Source: Pedobacter heparinus DSM 2366 (GTDB lineage: Bacteria; Bacteroidota; Bacteroidia; Sphingobacteriales; Sphingobacteriaceae). From it: DNA of 64,000 bases. This document shows positions 26,293 to 36,253 of the stretch, piece by piece (position 1 is the stretch's first letter; each line of letters opens with the position of its first letter). The notes below the pieces were generated by a model. That model was not told the DNA's origin. It saw only the letters and a program-made list of their open reading frames with translations, and made no database searches. A program made the position numbers and the translations under genes. The DNA is taken from contig NC_013061.1 in NCBI RefSeq assembly GCF_000023825.1, forward strand, positions 434,001 to 498,000, given 5' to 3'.

Positions 26293-28515
26293 TTAAAAAC
26301 CTAGTTTTTCGTCTAATTCTGTTTTTTGTTCCTGCTGTTGCTGGTATTGATTGCAATCGTATATAATTGATACACCGCTTTTAGGAGGCTCAAAATCGGC
26401 CTGAGAAATTTTTAACTTCGGATTGGCATAAACCCGTTTCATGAAACCAGCAAAAATTGGAAGCGCGGTAGTAGCTCCATCACCCTGTGCAGTGCTGATG
26501 AAATGAAAGGCACGATCCTCGCAGCCCGTCCACACACCCGCAACCAGTTGTGGACTGATGCCCATAAACCACCCATCTGAGTTATTTTGCGTGGTACCTG
26601 TTTTTCCGCCAATGGCAGCCTTAACCCCAAACCTTCCGGCCAAACGCCAACCTGTACCATTGGTAACCACACCCCTTAACATACGGGTCATTACATAAGC
26701 CACCTCTTCATTCATAGCCGGCACCGGAATCGGTTTTTCGCTATATAACACTACGCCGTTCCTATCTTCTATTCTTACAATATAGGTTGGTTTAGTCCAC
26801 ACACCCTTATTGGCAAAAACGCTGTAAGCACCAACCATATCGTAAACGGAGGCATCAAAAGAGCCCAGTGCGATAGATGGATAGGCAGGAACATCTGAAG
26901 TAATCCCCATTTTCTTAGCGAGCGTCGCCACTGCAGTTGGTCCAACCTGTTTCATTAAATAGGCCGCAATATAGTTCTGGGAAAGTGCCAGGGCTTTCTG
27001 CAAGGTTAAGTACCCCGGAACGGTTCCTGATGACCTTGGTATCCAGGGTTTACTTCCTGGCACCTCAATGGTTACAGGCTCATTAAGTACACTATAACAA
27101 GGAGAATAACCGTTCTCTATGGCAACTGCGTAGGTAAATGGTTTTGCCGTAGAACCAACCTGTCGCGTGCCCATTTTTACCTGGTCATATTTAAAGTGTT
27201 CATAATTGATGCCGCCAACCCATGCCTTTACCAATCCGGTTTGGGGATCCATGGCCATCATGGCATTCCTCAATAGCATTTTATAGTACCTTACAGAATC
27301 GATAGGTTTCATTAACGTGTCAATATTCCCTTTCCAGGTGAAAATTGTCAGCCTGGTTGGTGTATTGAAATCGGCTTTGATTTCCTGCTCTGATTTTCCT
27401 TCCAGCTGAAGTGCTTTATATCTATCGGATCTTTTAATCCCCTGTTCTATCTGCATTTCCTTACCTTTAAAAGGATCCCGGCCTTTCCAGCTTTTTATAA
27501 ATGAAAGCTGCAGGGTTTTCATGTATTCTTTTTGTGCTTCTTCAGCATAGATCTGCATGTCGTAATTTAAGGTCGTATAGATTTTAAGCCCGTCCCTGTC
27601 CAGATCATAGGGAACACCATTGTTTAGTATAGAGCGTTCCTGAAAAATTCTTTTAATATCACTTTTCAGTACTGCTCTGAAATAAGGAGCAATGCCATCA
27701 TTTACAGTTGCTGCACTAAATCTTAGGCCAAGTGGTTTTTCTTTCTCTGTATCCAGTTGCTGTTGGGTAAGTAAATCTGCTTTTACCATTAAACCCATAA
27801 TTGTATTTCTGCGGGCAAGCGAGCGGTCGGGGTTACGCGTTGGAGAATACCGGCTGATCCCTTTCAGGATTCCAATGAGGGTAGCCGACTGCGCTACCGT
27901 CAGTTGATCGGGCGTGGTATTGAAATATACCCTTGCGGCTGATTTTATACCATAAGCCTGGTTTCCAAAATCAACCGTATTCAGGTACATAACAAGTATT
28001 TCTTCTTTGGTATAATTGCGTTCCAGCTTTACTGCAATTACCCATTCCTGAAATTTTTGGAGGATACGCTTTAAAAAATTCTTTTGTCTGCCCTCTTCCG
28101 AGAACAGGTTTAATGCGAGTTGCTGGGTAATGGTGCTGCCACCTTGTTTTTTACCTACAAGTGCATACAGAAATATCGTGAATGTACGTTTGAAATCTAT
28201 ACCCGAATGCTCTTTAAAACGAATATCTTCTGTTGCGATTAATGCATTGATTACATTGGGTGAGATTTCCTGATAACTTACATTAGAACGGTTCTGTACA
28301 AAATAGGTGCCCAGTACCCTGCTGTCATCCGCAAGGATTTCTGATGCCTGGTTGCTTTTTGGGTGCTCAATATCTCTGAAAGATGGCAGTTCTCCAAATA
28401 ATCCGAATCCAATTGCCATAATGAACAGTGCAAACAATACCATCCCTCCAATCAATAACTTCCATAATCTATAATTATACTTCCTGATGTCCTCTTGTGA
28501 AAGTTTTTTGTTCAT
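26293..28515 (-). CDS. Class A penicillin-binding protein (PBP1A type)
   Basis: Bifunctional peptidoglycan synthase of 740 residues. One N-terminal membrane helix (about 17-40) is followed by a GT51 transglycosylase domain with catalytic Glu96 (ATEDIRFKEHSGID) and the block GGSTITQQLALNLF. The transpeptidase domain has the SxxK motif (GSTAKPFTYA), SxN (LSQNYIAAY) and KTG (GGKTGTTQNNSDGWF). All catalytic residues are present. The N-terminal membrane anchor keeps it in the inner membrane, active in the periplasm. It follows the SprE/PorW gene with a 1-base gap, a linkage tying cell-wall synthesis to a T9SS component. Confidence 0.95.
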   Translation of the reverse strand: MNKKLSQEDIRKYNYRLWKLLIGGMVLFALFIMAIGFGLFGELPSFRDIEHPKSNQASEILADDSRVLGTYFVQNRSNVSYQEISPNVINALIATEDIRFKEHSGIDFKRTFTIFLYALVGKKQGGSTITQQLALNLFSEEGRQKNFLKRILQKFQEWVIAVKLERNYTKEEILVMYLNTVDFGNQAYGIKSAARVYFNTTPDQLTVAQSATLIGILKGISRYSPTRNPDRSLARRNTIMGLMVKADLLTQQQLDTEKEKPLGLRFSAATVNDGIAPYFRAVLKSDIKRIFQERSILNNGVPYDLDRDGLKIYTTLNYDMQIYAEEAQKEYMKTLQLSFIKSWKGRDPFKGKEMQIEQGIKRSDRYKALQLEGKSEQEIKADFNTPTRLTIFTWKGNIDTLMKPIDSVRYYKMLLRNAMMAMDPQTGLVKAWVGGINYEHFKYDQVKMGTRQVGSTAKPFTYAVAIENGYSPCYSVLNEPVTIEVPGSKPWIPRSSGTVPGYLTLQKALALSQNYIAAYLMKQVGPTAVATLAKKMGITSDVPAYPSIALGSFDASVYDMVGAYSVFANKGVWTKPTYIVRIEDRNGVVLYSEKPIPVPAMNEEVAYVMTRMLRGVVTNGTGWRLAGRFGVKAAIGGKTGTTQNNSDGWFMGISPQLVAGVWTGCEDRAFHFISTAQGDGATTALPIFAGFMKRVYANPKLKISQADFEPPKSGVSIIYDCNQYQQQQEQKTELDEKLGF

Positions 28516-28516
28516 T

Positions 28517-31282
28517 TTAATAATTGTTTTTATAGAATTCCAGGTATTTGTTCAGAATATCTTTACTGGTTAATTTATCGAAGTTTTCTTTGCTGATCAC
28601 GAAACCAGTATAAATACTAGCTGGAACCTTCATTATTTGTTTTAGCTGAGGGCTTATGCCATCTGCATAAGTTTTAGCCTCGTCAAAATTACTAAAGTTC
28701 CCTACATATATGAGCTGGTCATTGTCAAATTCTTTCAATTGATGCCTTAAATTCTGGCCCGAATAGTTTCCCCTGTTAAATTGCCCGATACCGAAACGTG
28801 AAGAGCTAAGCGTTAATGAGGCATCGGCTACATCAATAACATAATAATATACTGTCGAAACCGCAGTACTAAACATACCTTCTACTTTAATAGGAACGGC
28901 TGGTATTGGTTTTTCTGTTTTGGGTACGTTTGTTACTGCCGCAGATTCAATTTTATTGTTTTGCTGAACTGCGGGAATCACCTCTTGCCGGGCAGTTACA
29001 CTTGGTGCAGGTGCCTGACGGATGGCAAAAGGAGGTTCATTCGGATCAAAGTCTATCAATGCAATTTTTCTTTTTTGAAAATCCTGGAGGTGTTCATTGA
29101 TATAAGCAATATGATCTTTGACCAGGGGAGTGATCAGCTTGTCGTCTGGAAATGAATTCGTTATTCCATTAAATGTAGTTAAAAGTGTGTCCACGTGGTT
29201 TGTCCTGCCTATGGCTATTGCTTTTAAATAAGCGTATTGTGGGGACAGGTAATTTTCCTCTTTATTTTTTAGAACCTGATCAGCCATTTGCATTACACCT
29301 GTAAAATCTTTTTTCTGGTATTGTTCAAAAATGCTATTGTATTCTTTATTGAGGGTAGTTTCCAGTTCCGTTTGTTTTAAAGAAAATGAGGGATCAAGAA
29401 TTGTTTTTGCATATACAGTGCCAGGAAATTCTTTTAAAATTTTGTTTTTATAATTTGTTGCTGCTGTTTGGTCTTTATTTTTATAAATGAGAAATAGGCC
29501 ATAATAGGAAGCTGCCAGATGGTTGTTGCCTGGAAAACGGTTTAAAAGGATCTGGTATACCTCTTCTGCTTCTTCAGGGTCGTTAAGTTCCTGTAGATAG
29601 AAACTGGCAATATCGTAATAAGCATCAATGATTTTTTGATTGGATTGAGCAAGTTGTCCGGCAGTTAAAGGCAGAGCTGTCGTGTAGGCTTTTATTTCAG
29701 CCGTTTTATCAGAAAGCCCAGGATTGTCAATTCCTGCATTATTGGCCAAGGCGGTAGCCATGTTATTTGTAATGTCCTGATTGGTGGTCTGGGCAGATGA
29801 ACGAATACTCTGGCGCCAGTTGTTTTCCAGTTTTCTGTTGCCCCATTTTTTCTTAAAGTCCGAATACCCTTTACTGAGTGCAGCAGCATTGCTAAAATAA
29901 AAAGTGCTGGAAGTTTGGGGCTTATTGCTTTCCGACAGGTTAAAGGCCAATGGGCTGGTATTAGGGCTAACCTGTGTATTTACAAGATCAGGTCTGCCAA
30001 CAGGATTAAAGATTGCCTGTATTTTTGCCTCACGTTCCTTTTCAGGTAACCGGGCAATGTTTTGCAGCGTATCTTCCTTGGCAATGGTCTCATATCGTTT
30101 GGTCAGGTATTCTAGGTTTTGATTCTTTTTTACAATAAGTTCAAAACCCGGGTAGGTTTTAGGCAATGTATTAACAGCACTGTCATAATATAGTTTTGCA
30201 TTCAGATAATCATGGAAATGCTTAAAATTCAGGTCGGCAATTTTTAAATAGGAAAGGCCTTTCTGATATTGGTTTTTTGTGCTTTTCTGAATCGACAGGA
30301 GATCGTACTTTTTAGCTTCCGCATAAGCTTCATCTGCAATTAAACTCTCTGCAATCTGATAATAGATCTGGTCAATATAATCGGTATTCTTATCGTCTTT
30401 TAACAATGCGAGCAATTCATCCTGTTTGTTAATTTTTTTGCCACTTAACAAGGCATTAATTTTAATGCGGTTCAGATTGGCATTGAAATACATTTCGAAA
30501 GGTGCATTGCTCTTTTGCACCTTACGGTAACTTAATAACGCTTCGGAATAGTTCTTTTGTTGTTCGGAAAGTTGGGCCAGGATATAGGTCCACCTGATTT
30601 TGTGCTGGCTATCATGGCTTGCCTTCACGGCATCTTTTAAGTAGGAGATTGCTACTGCATTTTTATGATGATATATGGATAGCTGGGCAAGTGTCGCTAA
30701 TGGTTCAGCCGTATTTTTCTTTAAGTCGGGGATCATATAGGCAAGTGTATCTAGTGTTAGTTTGGCCTCATTTAACCTCCTCACCTGCATCAGGCTCCTG
30801 GCTTTCCAGTTTAAAGCCTCCACATAACTTTTCGTGTTGTTTTTATAATTCTTTATGACATAATCAAAATATTCGGCTGCATTAAAGTAATTACCTTTAA
30901 AAAAGTTGGCCTTTCCCAGCAGGATATAAGCATCATCCAGGTAGTTACTATAGCTTTTCTCAAGAATAATAATCTGTGCTTTTTTGATAATATCGTCCAT
31001 TGTTTTAGCCCCGTTACCATCTTTCACTATAAAATTGCTATCGATTTCCGGACCAAGATAAACCGGCAAAACCTGGTCGTAATTTTCAGGGTATGCTTCG
31101 GCAAGCTCTTGCTGGTGTGTATTTAATATGACTTTGGCATTATAGATATAGTTATATCTGGCGGTTAAGTTTTGCATGCTTCTGGTGGTCGCATTGTCTT
31201 TTTGGGAACCGCAAGCATATATTATGCAGCTGCATAAGCTAAATAATATTACCTTTAAATTGTGGGTAGCGTAATTTTTCAA
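28517..31282 (-). CDS. porW: T9SS/gliding TPR lipoprotein SprE/PorW
   Basis: Large (921-residue) lipoprotein with lipobox IIYAC (Cys24) and many TPR-like helical pairs between about residues 90 and 700 (e.g. LDDAYILLGKANFFKGNYFNA). The N-terminal block SMQNLTARYNYIYNAKVIL is typical of SprE (F. johnsoniae) and PorW (P. gingivalis), which are needed for T9SS secretion. A proline-rich linker (about 760-800) leads to a C-terminal alpha/beta domain resembling SPOR-like folds (YYYVIDVADASLTLSSSRF). The start is a TTG at 31282. It heads an operon with PBP1A and uvrC. Assignment rests on family resemblance, not on experiment. Confidence 0.82.
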   Translation of the reverse strand: MKNYATHNLKVILFSLCSCIIYACGSQKDNATTRSMQNLTARYNYIYNAKVILNTHQQELAEAYPENYDQVLPVYLGPEIDSNFIVKDGNGAKTMDDIIKKAQIIILEKSYSNYLDDAYILLGKANFFKGNYFNAAEYFDYVIKNYKNNTKSYVEALNWKARSLMQVRRLNEAKLTLDTLAYMIPDLKKNTAEPLATLAQLSIYHHKNAVAISYLKDAVKASHDSQHKIRWTYILAQLSEQQKNYSEALLSYRKVQKSNAPFEMYFNANLNRIKINALLSGKKINKQDELLALLKDDKNTDYIDQIYYQIAESLIADEAYAEAKKYDLLSIQKSTKNQYQKGLSYLKIADLNFKHFHDYLNAKLYYDSAVNTLPKTYPGFELIVKKNQNLEYLTKRYETIAKEDTLQNIARLPEKEREAKIQAIFNPVGRPDLVNTQVSPNTSPLAFNLSESNKPQTSSTFYFSNAAALSKGYSDFKKKWGNRKLENNWRQSIRSSAQTTNQDITNNMATALANNAGIDNPGLSDKTAEIKAYTTALPLTAGQLAQSNQKIIDAYYDIASFYLQELNDPEEAEEVYQILLNRFPGNNHLAASYYGLFLIYKNKDQTAATNYKNKILKEFPGTVYAKTILDPSFSLKQTELETTLNKEYNSIFEQYQKKDFTGVMQMADQVLKNKEENYLSPQYAYLKAIAIGRTNHVDTLLTTFNGITNSFPDDKLITPLVKDHIAYINEHLQDFQKRKIALIDFDPNEPPFAIRQAPAPSVTARQEVIPAVQQNNKIESAAVTNVPKTEKPIPAVPIKVEGMFSTAVSTVYYYVIDVADASLTLSSSRFGIGQFNRGNYSGQNLRHQLKEFDNDQLIYVGNFSNFDEAKTYADGISPQLKQIMKVPASIYTGFVISKENFDKLTSKDILNKYLEFYKNNY

Positions 31283-31384
31283 TAGGACGAGTTAAAACTT
31301 ATAAACAACAATATATATACAAAAGTATTTTATTCATCAATAATTTCTTAACAAAACACGTTTTTATTTATAGCACATTTGTTT

Positions 31385-31609
31385 ATGAAAGACCCTAATC
31401 AAAGAAAAAAGAACCTGAATGCTTTTGCGAAATACTCTTCTATTAGCTTTCAAATGATAGTTGTTATTGGCGTGTTTGCCTTCATTGGACATAAAATTGA
31501 TGTTTATCGCAATGCCAAAACACCAATCTTTACTGCGGGGTTCAGTTTGTTAGGTGTAGCCATTTCAATGTACCAGGTTGTAAAGCAACTAAATAAAAAT
31601 GACTCCTGA
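31385..31609 (+). CDS. AtpZ/AtpI-like small membrane protein of the atp operon
   Basis: A 74-residue protein with two membrane helices (about 18-38 and 48-65), matching the AtpZ family (ATP synthase gene 1 protein) whose members help assemble the c-ring or transport Mg/Ca. The motif FAFIGHKIDVY is characteristic. I chose the ATG at 31385; a TTG lies 6 bases upstream. It opens the ATP synthase gene row; a strong internal promoter candidate (31613-31640) lies just after it, so it may be transcribed partly separately from atpB onward. Confidence 0.8.
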   Translation: MKDPNQRKKNLNAFAKYSSISFQMIVVIGVFAFIGHKIDVYRNAKTPIFTAGFSLLGVAISMYQVVKQLNKNDS

Positions 31610-31612
31610 TTG

Positions 31613-31640
31613 TTGAAGCCAATAGTTATGTCTACTTTTG
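31613..31640 (+). promoter_or_regulatory. Candidate promoter for the main atp operon
   Basis: TTG (31613-31615), a 17-base spacer, then TACTTTTG (31633-31640): a near-ideal Bacteroidota -33/-7 pair. Predicted transcription start near 31647, about 10 bases before the next gene. It lies just after the AtpZ-like gene. Confidence 0.6.
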
Positions 31641-31656
31641 TGAAAAAACATAAAAA

Positions 31657-32043
31657 TTGAGCCTGACCAAATTTACTTTTTTATATTTCTTATACGCTGC
31701 CTGTTTAGCAGCAGTTGCCTATTTTCTTCCTTTTTTTTTACCTGATGTGAAGTTGTTTGTTTCGAGCTTCTGGACTTTGTTTATTTTTTTTTCTGGTGTT
31801 ACTTATATTGCTTATGTACTGGCTTATTTGGGGATAAAACGCCATCCGGAAACGGGAATCATGGCCATTATGGGATCTATTACACTGAAAATGCTTTTTT
31901 CTATGGCTTTTGTGCTGATTTACAGTCTAAACAGTAAAGAAAAAGGATTAATTATGGTGCTGAATTTTTTTTCTTTATATTTATTGTTCAGCTTCTTTGA
32001 AATATACGCTTTGTTACGTAACTTGCGCCACCAAAATAAATAG
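31657..32043 (+). CDS. AtpI-like four-helix membrane protein in atp operon
   Basis: A 128-residue polytopic membrane protein with about four hydrophobic segments, starting at TTG 31657 (A-rich leader). It sits between the AtpZ-like gene and atpB, the place AtpI occupies in many bacteria, but I see only weak sequence resemblance to AtpI. Motifs such as YLGIKRHPETGIMAIMGS (loop between helices 2 and 3) could mark a lineage-specific family. Likely role: assembly or ion supply for the F0 sector, by position only. Confidence 0.6.
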   Translation: MSLTKFTFLYFLYAACLAAVAYFLPFFLPDVKLFVSSFWTLFIFFSGVTYIAYVLAYLGIKRHPETGIMAIMGSITLKMLFSMAFVLIYSLNSKEKGLIMVLNFFSLYLLFSFFEIYALLRNLRHQNK

Positions 32044-32060
32044 TAAAAATCTGCGACTAA

Positions 32061-33182
32061 ATGGATTGTAGCCACGTTTTTGAGTTTAAAGTGAATAGGT
32101 TAATTGTTGTTTTTACGCTTTTTTTAGCGTTTTTTTCTGTTACGCCGCCGGCTTTTGCTCAGGTTGACAGTGTTGTTGCCGCTCAGGATACTGCTGCACT
32201 TGCCGCTCCTGAAGGTGTTTCGCATGAGGCGAAACATGGAAAAGAAAAATTTGAGCCTACTAAGGTAATTATGGAACATATTGCGGATTCGCATATGTGG
32301 CATTTTTGGGGACATGTTTCTATGCCGCTCCCGGTAATTGTATATACCCCTGCAGGATTTGATGTTTTTTCATCTGGTCGTTTTCATCATGGTGAACATG
32401 ATTACACAAGTGCGAAAAATACTTACCGTTTGGTTGAAGACAGGATTAAAATTGTGGGTGCTGATGGTTTGGTTGATGAAGCCGCTTCTGCGAAGCTGAT
32501 TGATATTTCAATTACAAAAAATGTTGCGGCGATGTTTATAGCCATCGCGGTTATATTGATCATTTTTATTTCGGTAGCAGGTACATATAAAAAACGTACG
32601 GGTAAAGCACCTAAAGGATTACAGTCTTTTGTTGAGCCTATCATCGTTTTTGTTAGGGATGATATTGCCAAGCCGAACATTGGTCATAAATATGCGAAGT
32701 TTATGCCATACCTGCTTACTGTGTTTTTCTTTATCTGGATTAACAATTTACTGGGCCTGATACCTATCTTTCCAGGTGGGGCCAATGTAACCGGTAATAT
32801 TGCTTTAACTTTTGTATTGTCGCTATTTACTATGATTGTTGTAAATATCAATGGCAACAAATACTACTGGAAACATATATTCCTGCCTGATGTGCCTTGG
32901 TGGTTGTATCCCATTATGATTCCGGTGGAATTAATTGGTATCATTTCAAAGCCCTTTGCTTTAATGATCCGTTTGTTCGCGAATATTACTGCCGGTCATA
33001 TTATCGTGTTGAGTTTAATCTGTTTGATTTTTATTTTTGAAACACTGGCTATTGCACCGGTTTCAGTTGCCTTCGTATTGTTCATGGATGTGCTGGAGCT
33101 ATTGGTTGCATTTTTACAGGCCTTTATTTTTACATTACTTACTGCCTTGTTTATTGGTATGGCAGTAGAAGAGCATCATTAA
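32061..33182 (+). CDS. atpB: ATP synthase F0 subunit a, with long exported N-terminal extension
   Basis: Subunit a forms the proton half-channels of F0. The C-terminal part (about 160-373) has the five-helix core, with the essential arginine at Arg304 (FALMIRLFANITAGH). The first about 140 residues are an extra N-terminal extension: a signal peptide-like segment (LIVVFTLFLAFFSVTPPAFA) and then a His-rich, charged periplasmic stretch (HEAKHGKEKF, HMWHFWGHV, RFHHGEHDY). Subunit a is about 270 residues in E. coli, so this is unusually long, though the extension is common in Bacteroidota. ATG 32061 is used; GTG 32091 would give a shorter n-region for the signal. Confidence 0.94.
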   Translation: MDCSHVFEFKVNRLIVVFTLFLAFFSVTPPAFAQVDSVVAAQDTAALAAPEGVSHEAKHGKEKFEPTKVIMEHIADSHMWHFWGHVSMPLPVIVYTPAGFDVFSSGRFHHGEHDYTSAKNTYRLVEDRIKIVGADGLVDEAASAKLIDISITKNVAAMFIAIAVILIIFISVAGTYKKRTGKAPKGLQSFVEPIIVFVRDDIAKPNIGHKYAKFMPYLLTVFFFIWINNLLGLIPIFPGGANVTGNIALTFVLSLFTMIVVNINGNKYYWKHIFLPDVPWWLYPIMIPVELIGIISKPFALMIRLFANITAGHIIVLSLICLIFIFETLAIAPVSVAFVLFMDVLELLVAFLQAFIFTLLTALFIGMAVEEHH

Positions 33183-33212
33183 TTAGAAAACTATTTTTTA
33201 CAAATTATATAA

Positions 33213-33437
<225 letters not shown>

Positions 33438-33454
33438 TAGCAATTCAGAATTAT

Positions 33455-33496
33455 TTAGGACCGGGAATTTAACGGTTGGTTATTTTTCCGGTCTAA
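33455..33496 (+). other. Intra-operon hairpin between atpE and atpF
   Basis: Inverted repeat GACCGG (33459-33464) with CCGGTC (33488-33493), extended outward by TTA/TAA with a one-base bulge, in the 87-base gap after the atpE stop. There is no T-run after it, so an mRNA-stability or translation-control element is more likely than a terminator. Confidence 0.45.
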
Positions 33497-33524
33497 TTAA
33501 ATTACATTAAGAATTTAAAAATAT

Positions 33525-34022
33525 ATGAACCCTTTAGTTCTCCCAAGTATAGGATTGGTTTTTTGGACAGCGATAGCATTTATCTGCTTGTTGATTTTGC
33601 TTAAAAAATTTGCATGGAAACCTATTTTAGCCTCTATTCACGAACGTGAGCAAAGCATTGATGAGGCTTTGAATAAAGCTGAACTGGCTAAACAGGAAAT
33701 GGCACGTTTAACTACTCAGAACGAAGAGCTGCTTAAGCAAGCTCGTTCAGAACGTGATCTGATCCTTAAAGAAGCGAAAGCCCTTAAAGACAGTATTGTT
33801 AATGAAGCAAAAACACAGGCGCACAATGAAGGTGCTAAACTGATTGAAAAAGCAAAGATTGAGATTGAGAATCAGAAAAAGGCAGCTTTGGCTGAATTGA
33901 AAACCCAGGTTTCAACTTTATCATTGGATATTGCTGAGCGCGTATTGCGCAATCAACTCCAGGATAAAGCTAAACAAGAGGATTTAGTCGCTAATCTTTT
34001 AAAAGATGTTGAATTAAACTAG
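33525..34022 (+). CDS. atpF: ATP synthase F0 subunit b
   Basis: Peripheral stalk subunit of 165 residues: one N-terminal membrane helix (LPSIGLVFWTAIAFICLLIL) followed by a long charged alpha-helical coiled coil (residues about 30-165) with heptad-like repeats (AKQEMARL, AKALKDSIV, LIEKAKIEIENQKKAAL). Length and layout match the family. It dimerises and links F0 to F1 through subunit delta, encoded next, 34 bases downstream. Confidence 0.96.
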   Translation: MNPLVLPSIGLVFWTAIAFICLLILLKKFAWKPILASIHEREQSIDEALNKAELAKQEMARLTTQNEELLKQARSERDLILKEAKALKDSIVNEAKTQAHNEGAKLIEKAKIEIENQKKAALAELKTQVSTLSLDIAERVLRNQLQDKAKQEDLVANLLKDVELN

Positions 34023-34056
34023 TTTTTAGTTTGTTTAGCAAGATATATCGTAAAAA

Positions 34057-34605
34057 ATGTCAGAAAATAAAGCAGCATCGAGATACGCCAAATCATTAAT
34101 TGATCTTTCAGAAGAGCGCAATGCCCTTGAAGAAATTAAAAATGATATGGTTTTTTTAGAGCAGGTAATTGATCACAATCCTGAACTGGAGGCTATCCTT
34201 AAAAATCCTATTGTCCCTTTGGATAAAAAAGCCGGGATTCTGGAGGATGTGTTTGGCGCAAAGGTCAACGAAGTTACTAGAGCTTTTTTTAAGCTAATGG
34301 TAAGTAAAGGCCGTTCTGCAATTCTATTTGACACATCAAAAGCTTTTGTTGCACAATATAATGCACTTAAAGGAATTGTAACTGCTTATGTAACCAGCGC
34401 TACTGAACTTACTGCTGAAAGCAGGGCCGAAATTATAGCAATCGTTAAAAAAGAAATCGGTGCCAATGAGGTTGTGATTAAGGAAAAAGTGAATGACAAA
34501 CTGATAGGTGGCTTTATTTTAAAAGTGGGTGACAGGCAATTTGATGCCAGCATAGCCAGCAGTTTAAGTAAACTTAAAAAAGAATTTGCCCAGGGTGTTG
34601 TTTAA
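34057..34605 (+). CDS. atpH: ATP synthase F1 subunit delta
   Basis: The 182-residue delta subunit caps the F1 head and binds the b dimer. Recognisable are the N-terminal SRYAKSLIDLSEE helix, the central LSDRG-like region (FFKLMVSKGRSAILF) and the C-terminal KVNDKLIGGFILKVGDRQFDAS, which is the classic delta signature. It lies between atpF and atpA, 58 bases before atpA. Confidence 0.95.
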   Translation: MSENKAASRYAKSLIDLSEERNALEEIKNDMVFLEQVIDHNPELEAILKNPIVPLDKKAGILEDVFGAKVNEVTRAFFKLMVSKGRSAILFDTSKAFVAQYNALKGIVTAYVTSATELTAESRAEIIAIVKKEIGANEVVIKEKVNDKLIGGFILKVGDRQFDASIASSLSKLKKEFAQGVV

Positions 34606-34663
34606 CCTTAGGGAAGATATAAGATAACAAATACTGAATTTACAAAAGAAATAATATAAAATT

Positions 34664-36238
34664 ATGGTAGAGGTAAGACCAGACGAAGTATCGGCAATTA
34701 TCAGGCAACAATTGGCGGGCTTCAAATCAGAAGCAGAACTTGAAGAAGTTGGTACTGTATTGCAGGTGGGCGATGGTATTGCCCGTGTTTATGGTTTAAC
34801 TAAAGTTCAATCGGGTGAATTAGTTGAATTTGAAACCGGCTTACAGGGAATTGTTTTGAACCTTGAAGAAGATAATGTGGGTGTGGTACTTTTAGGCCCA
34901 TCTGACACGATCAAAGAAGGTGATACGATAAAACGTACTAAAAAAATTGCCTCTATCAAAGTTGGTGAAGGTATGCTAGGGCGTGTTGTGAATACATTAG
35001 GCGAGCCTATAGATGGTAAAGGACCTATTATTGGCGAGACTTATGAGATGCCTATTGAGCGTAAAGCTCCGGGAGTAATCTATCGTCAGCCAGTTACTGA
35101 GCCTTTACAAACAGGTATCAAAGCTATCGATGGTATGATTCCAATCGGTCGTGGTCAGCGTGAGCTGGTTATTGGTGACCGTCAGATAGGTAAAACTGCG
35201 GTTTGTATTGACACCATCATCAACCAAAAAGAATTTTATGAAGCAGGTAATCCTGTATTCTGTATATATGTAGCTTGCGGACAAAAAGCAAGTACTGTAG
35301 CAAATATTGTACGTACGTTGGAAGAAAACGGTGCAATGCCTTATACAGTAGTTGTTGCAGCTTCTGCTGCCGAGCCGGCTCCACTACAATTTTATGCTCC
35401 TTTCTCTGGTGCAGCTATCGGTGAGTTCTTCCGTGATACAGGAAGGCCTGCTTTGATCGTTTATGATGATTTGTCTAAACAAGCTGTGGCTTACCGTGAG
35501 GTGTCGTTGTTACTTCGTCGTCCACCGGGTCGTGAGGCTTATCCAGGTGATGTATTTTACCTGCATAGCCGTTTGTTAGAGCGTGCCGCTAAGATCAACT
35601 CAAATGATGAAATTGCACAGGCAATGAATGACTTACCTGAATCATTGAAAGGTATTGTTAAAGGTGGCGGGTCATTAACTGCGCTTCCTATTATTGAAAC
35701 TCAGGCTGGTGACGTTTCTGCATATATCCCTACCAACGTAATTTCGATTACTGACGGTCAGATCTTCTTAGAGTCTAACTTATTTAACTCTGGTATCCGT
35801 CCGGCCATTAACGTAGGTATCTCGGTATCACGTGTGGGTGGTAATGCCCAGATCAAATCGATGAAGAAAGTAGCCGGTACTTTAAAACTGGACCAGGCCC
35901 AATACCGCGAATTAGAGGCGTTTTCTAAATTCGGTTCTGATCTTGATGCAGCTACTAAATCTGTATTGGATAAAGGTGCGCGTAACGTAGAGATCTTGAA
36001 ACAAGGGCAGTTCTCTCCTATGACTGTTGAAAAGCAGGTGGCAATTATTTATGTAGGTACCAAGAACTTAATGCGTTCTGTCCCTGTAAATAAAGTGAGA
36101 GAATTTGAGGCTGAGTATTTACAACAATTGGAATTGCGTCATCCTGATACACTGAAAGCATTAAAGGCCGGAAAGTTTGATGATGCGATTACCAGTGTAC
36201 TGGAAACTGTAGCAAAAGAACTTTCAAGTAAATATTAA
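34664..36238 (+). CDS. atpA: ATP synthase F1 subunit alpha
   Basis: The 524-residue alpha subunit carries the non-catalytic nucleotide sites. The P-loop [15 protein letters not shown], the alpha signature [14 protein letters not shown] and the arginine finger region (SVSRVGG) are intact, as is [20 protein letters not shown] in the N-terminal beta domain. The beta subunit gene atpD and epsilon gene atpC are not found next to it; in this phylum they usually form a separate atpDC unit. A 15-base-arm hairpin lies between atpA and atpG. Confidence 0.97.
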   Translation: MVEVRPDEVSAIIRQQLAGFKSEAELEEVGTVLQVGDGIARVYGLTKVQSGELVEFETGLQGIVLNLEEDNVGVVLLGPSDTIKEGDTIKRTKKIASIKVGEGMLGRVVNTLGEPIDGKGPIIGETYEMPIERKAPGVIYRQPVTEPLQTGIKAIDGMIPIGRGQRELVIGDRQIGKTAVCIDTIINQKEFYEAGNPVFCIYVACGQKASTVANIVRTLEENGAMPYTVVVAASAAEPAPLQFYAPFSGAAIGEFFRDTGRPALIVYDDLSKQAVAYREVSLLLRRPPGREAYPGDVFYLHSRLLERAAKINSNDEIAQAMNDLPESLKGIVKGGGSLTALPIIETQAGDVSAYIPTNVISITDGQIFLESNLFNSGIRPAINVGISVSRVGGNAQIKSMKKVAGTLKLDQAQYRELEAFSKFGSDLDAATKSVLDKGARNVEILKQGQFSPMTVEKQVAIIYVGTKNLMRSVPVNKVREFEAEYLQQLELRHPDTLKALKAGKFDDAITSVLETVAKELSSKY

Positions 36239-36253
36239 TCAGAAATATTAAAC

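Noticed and set aside
31283..31384. tRNA or small RNA between porW and the atp operon
   Set aside because: The stretch is A/T-rich with no cloverleaf or strong hairpin.
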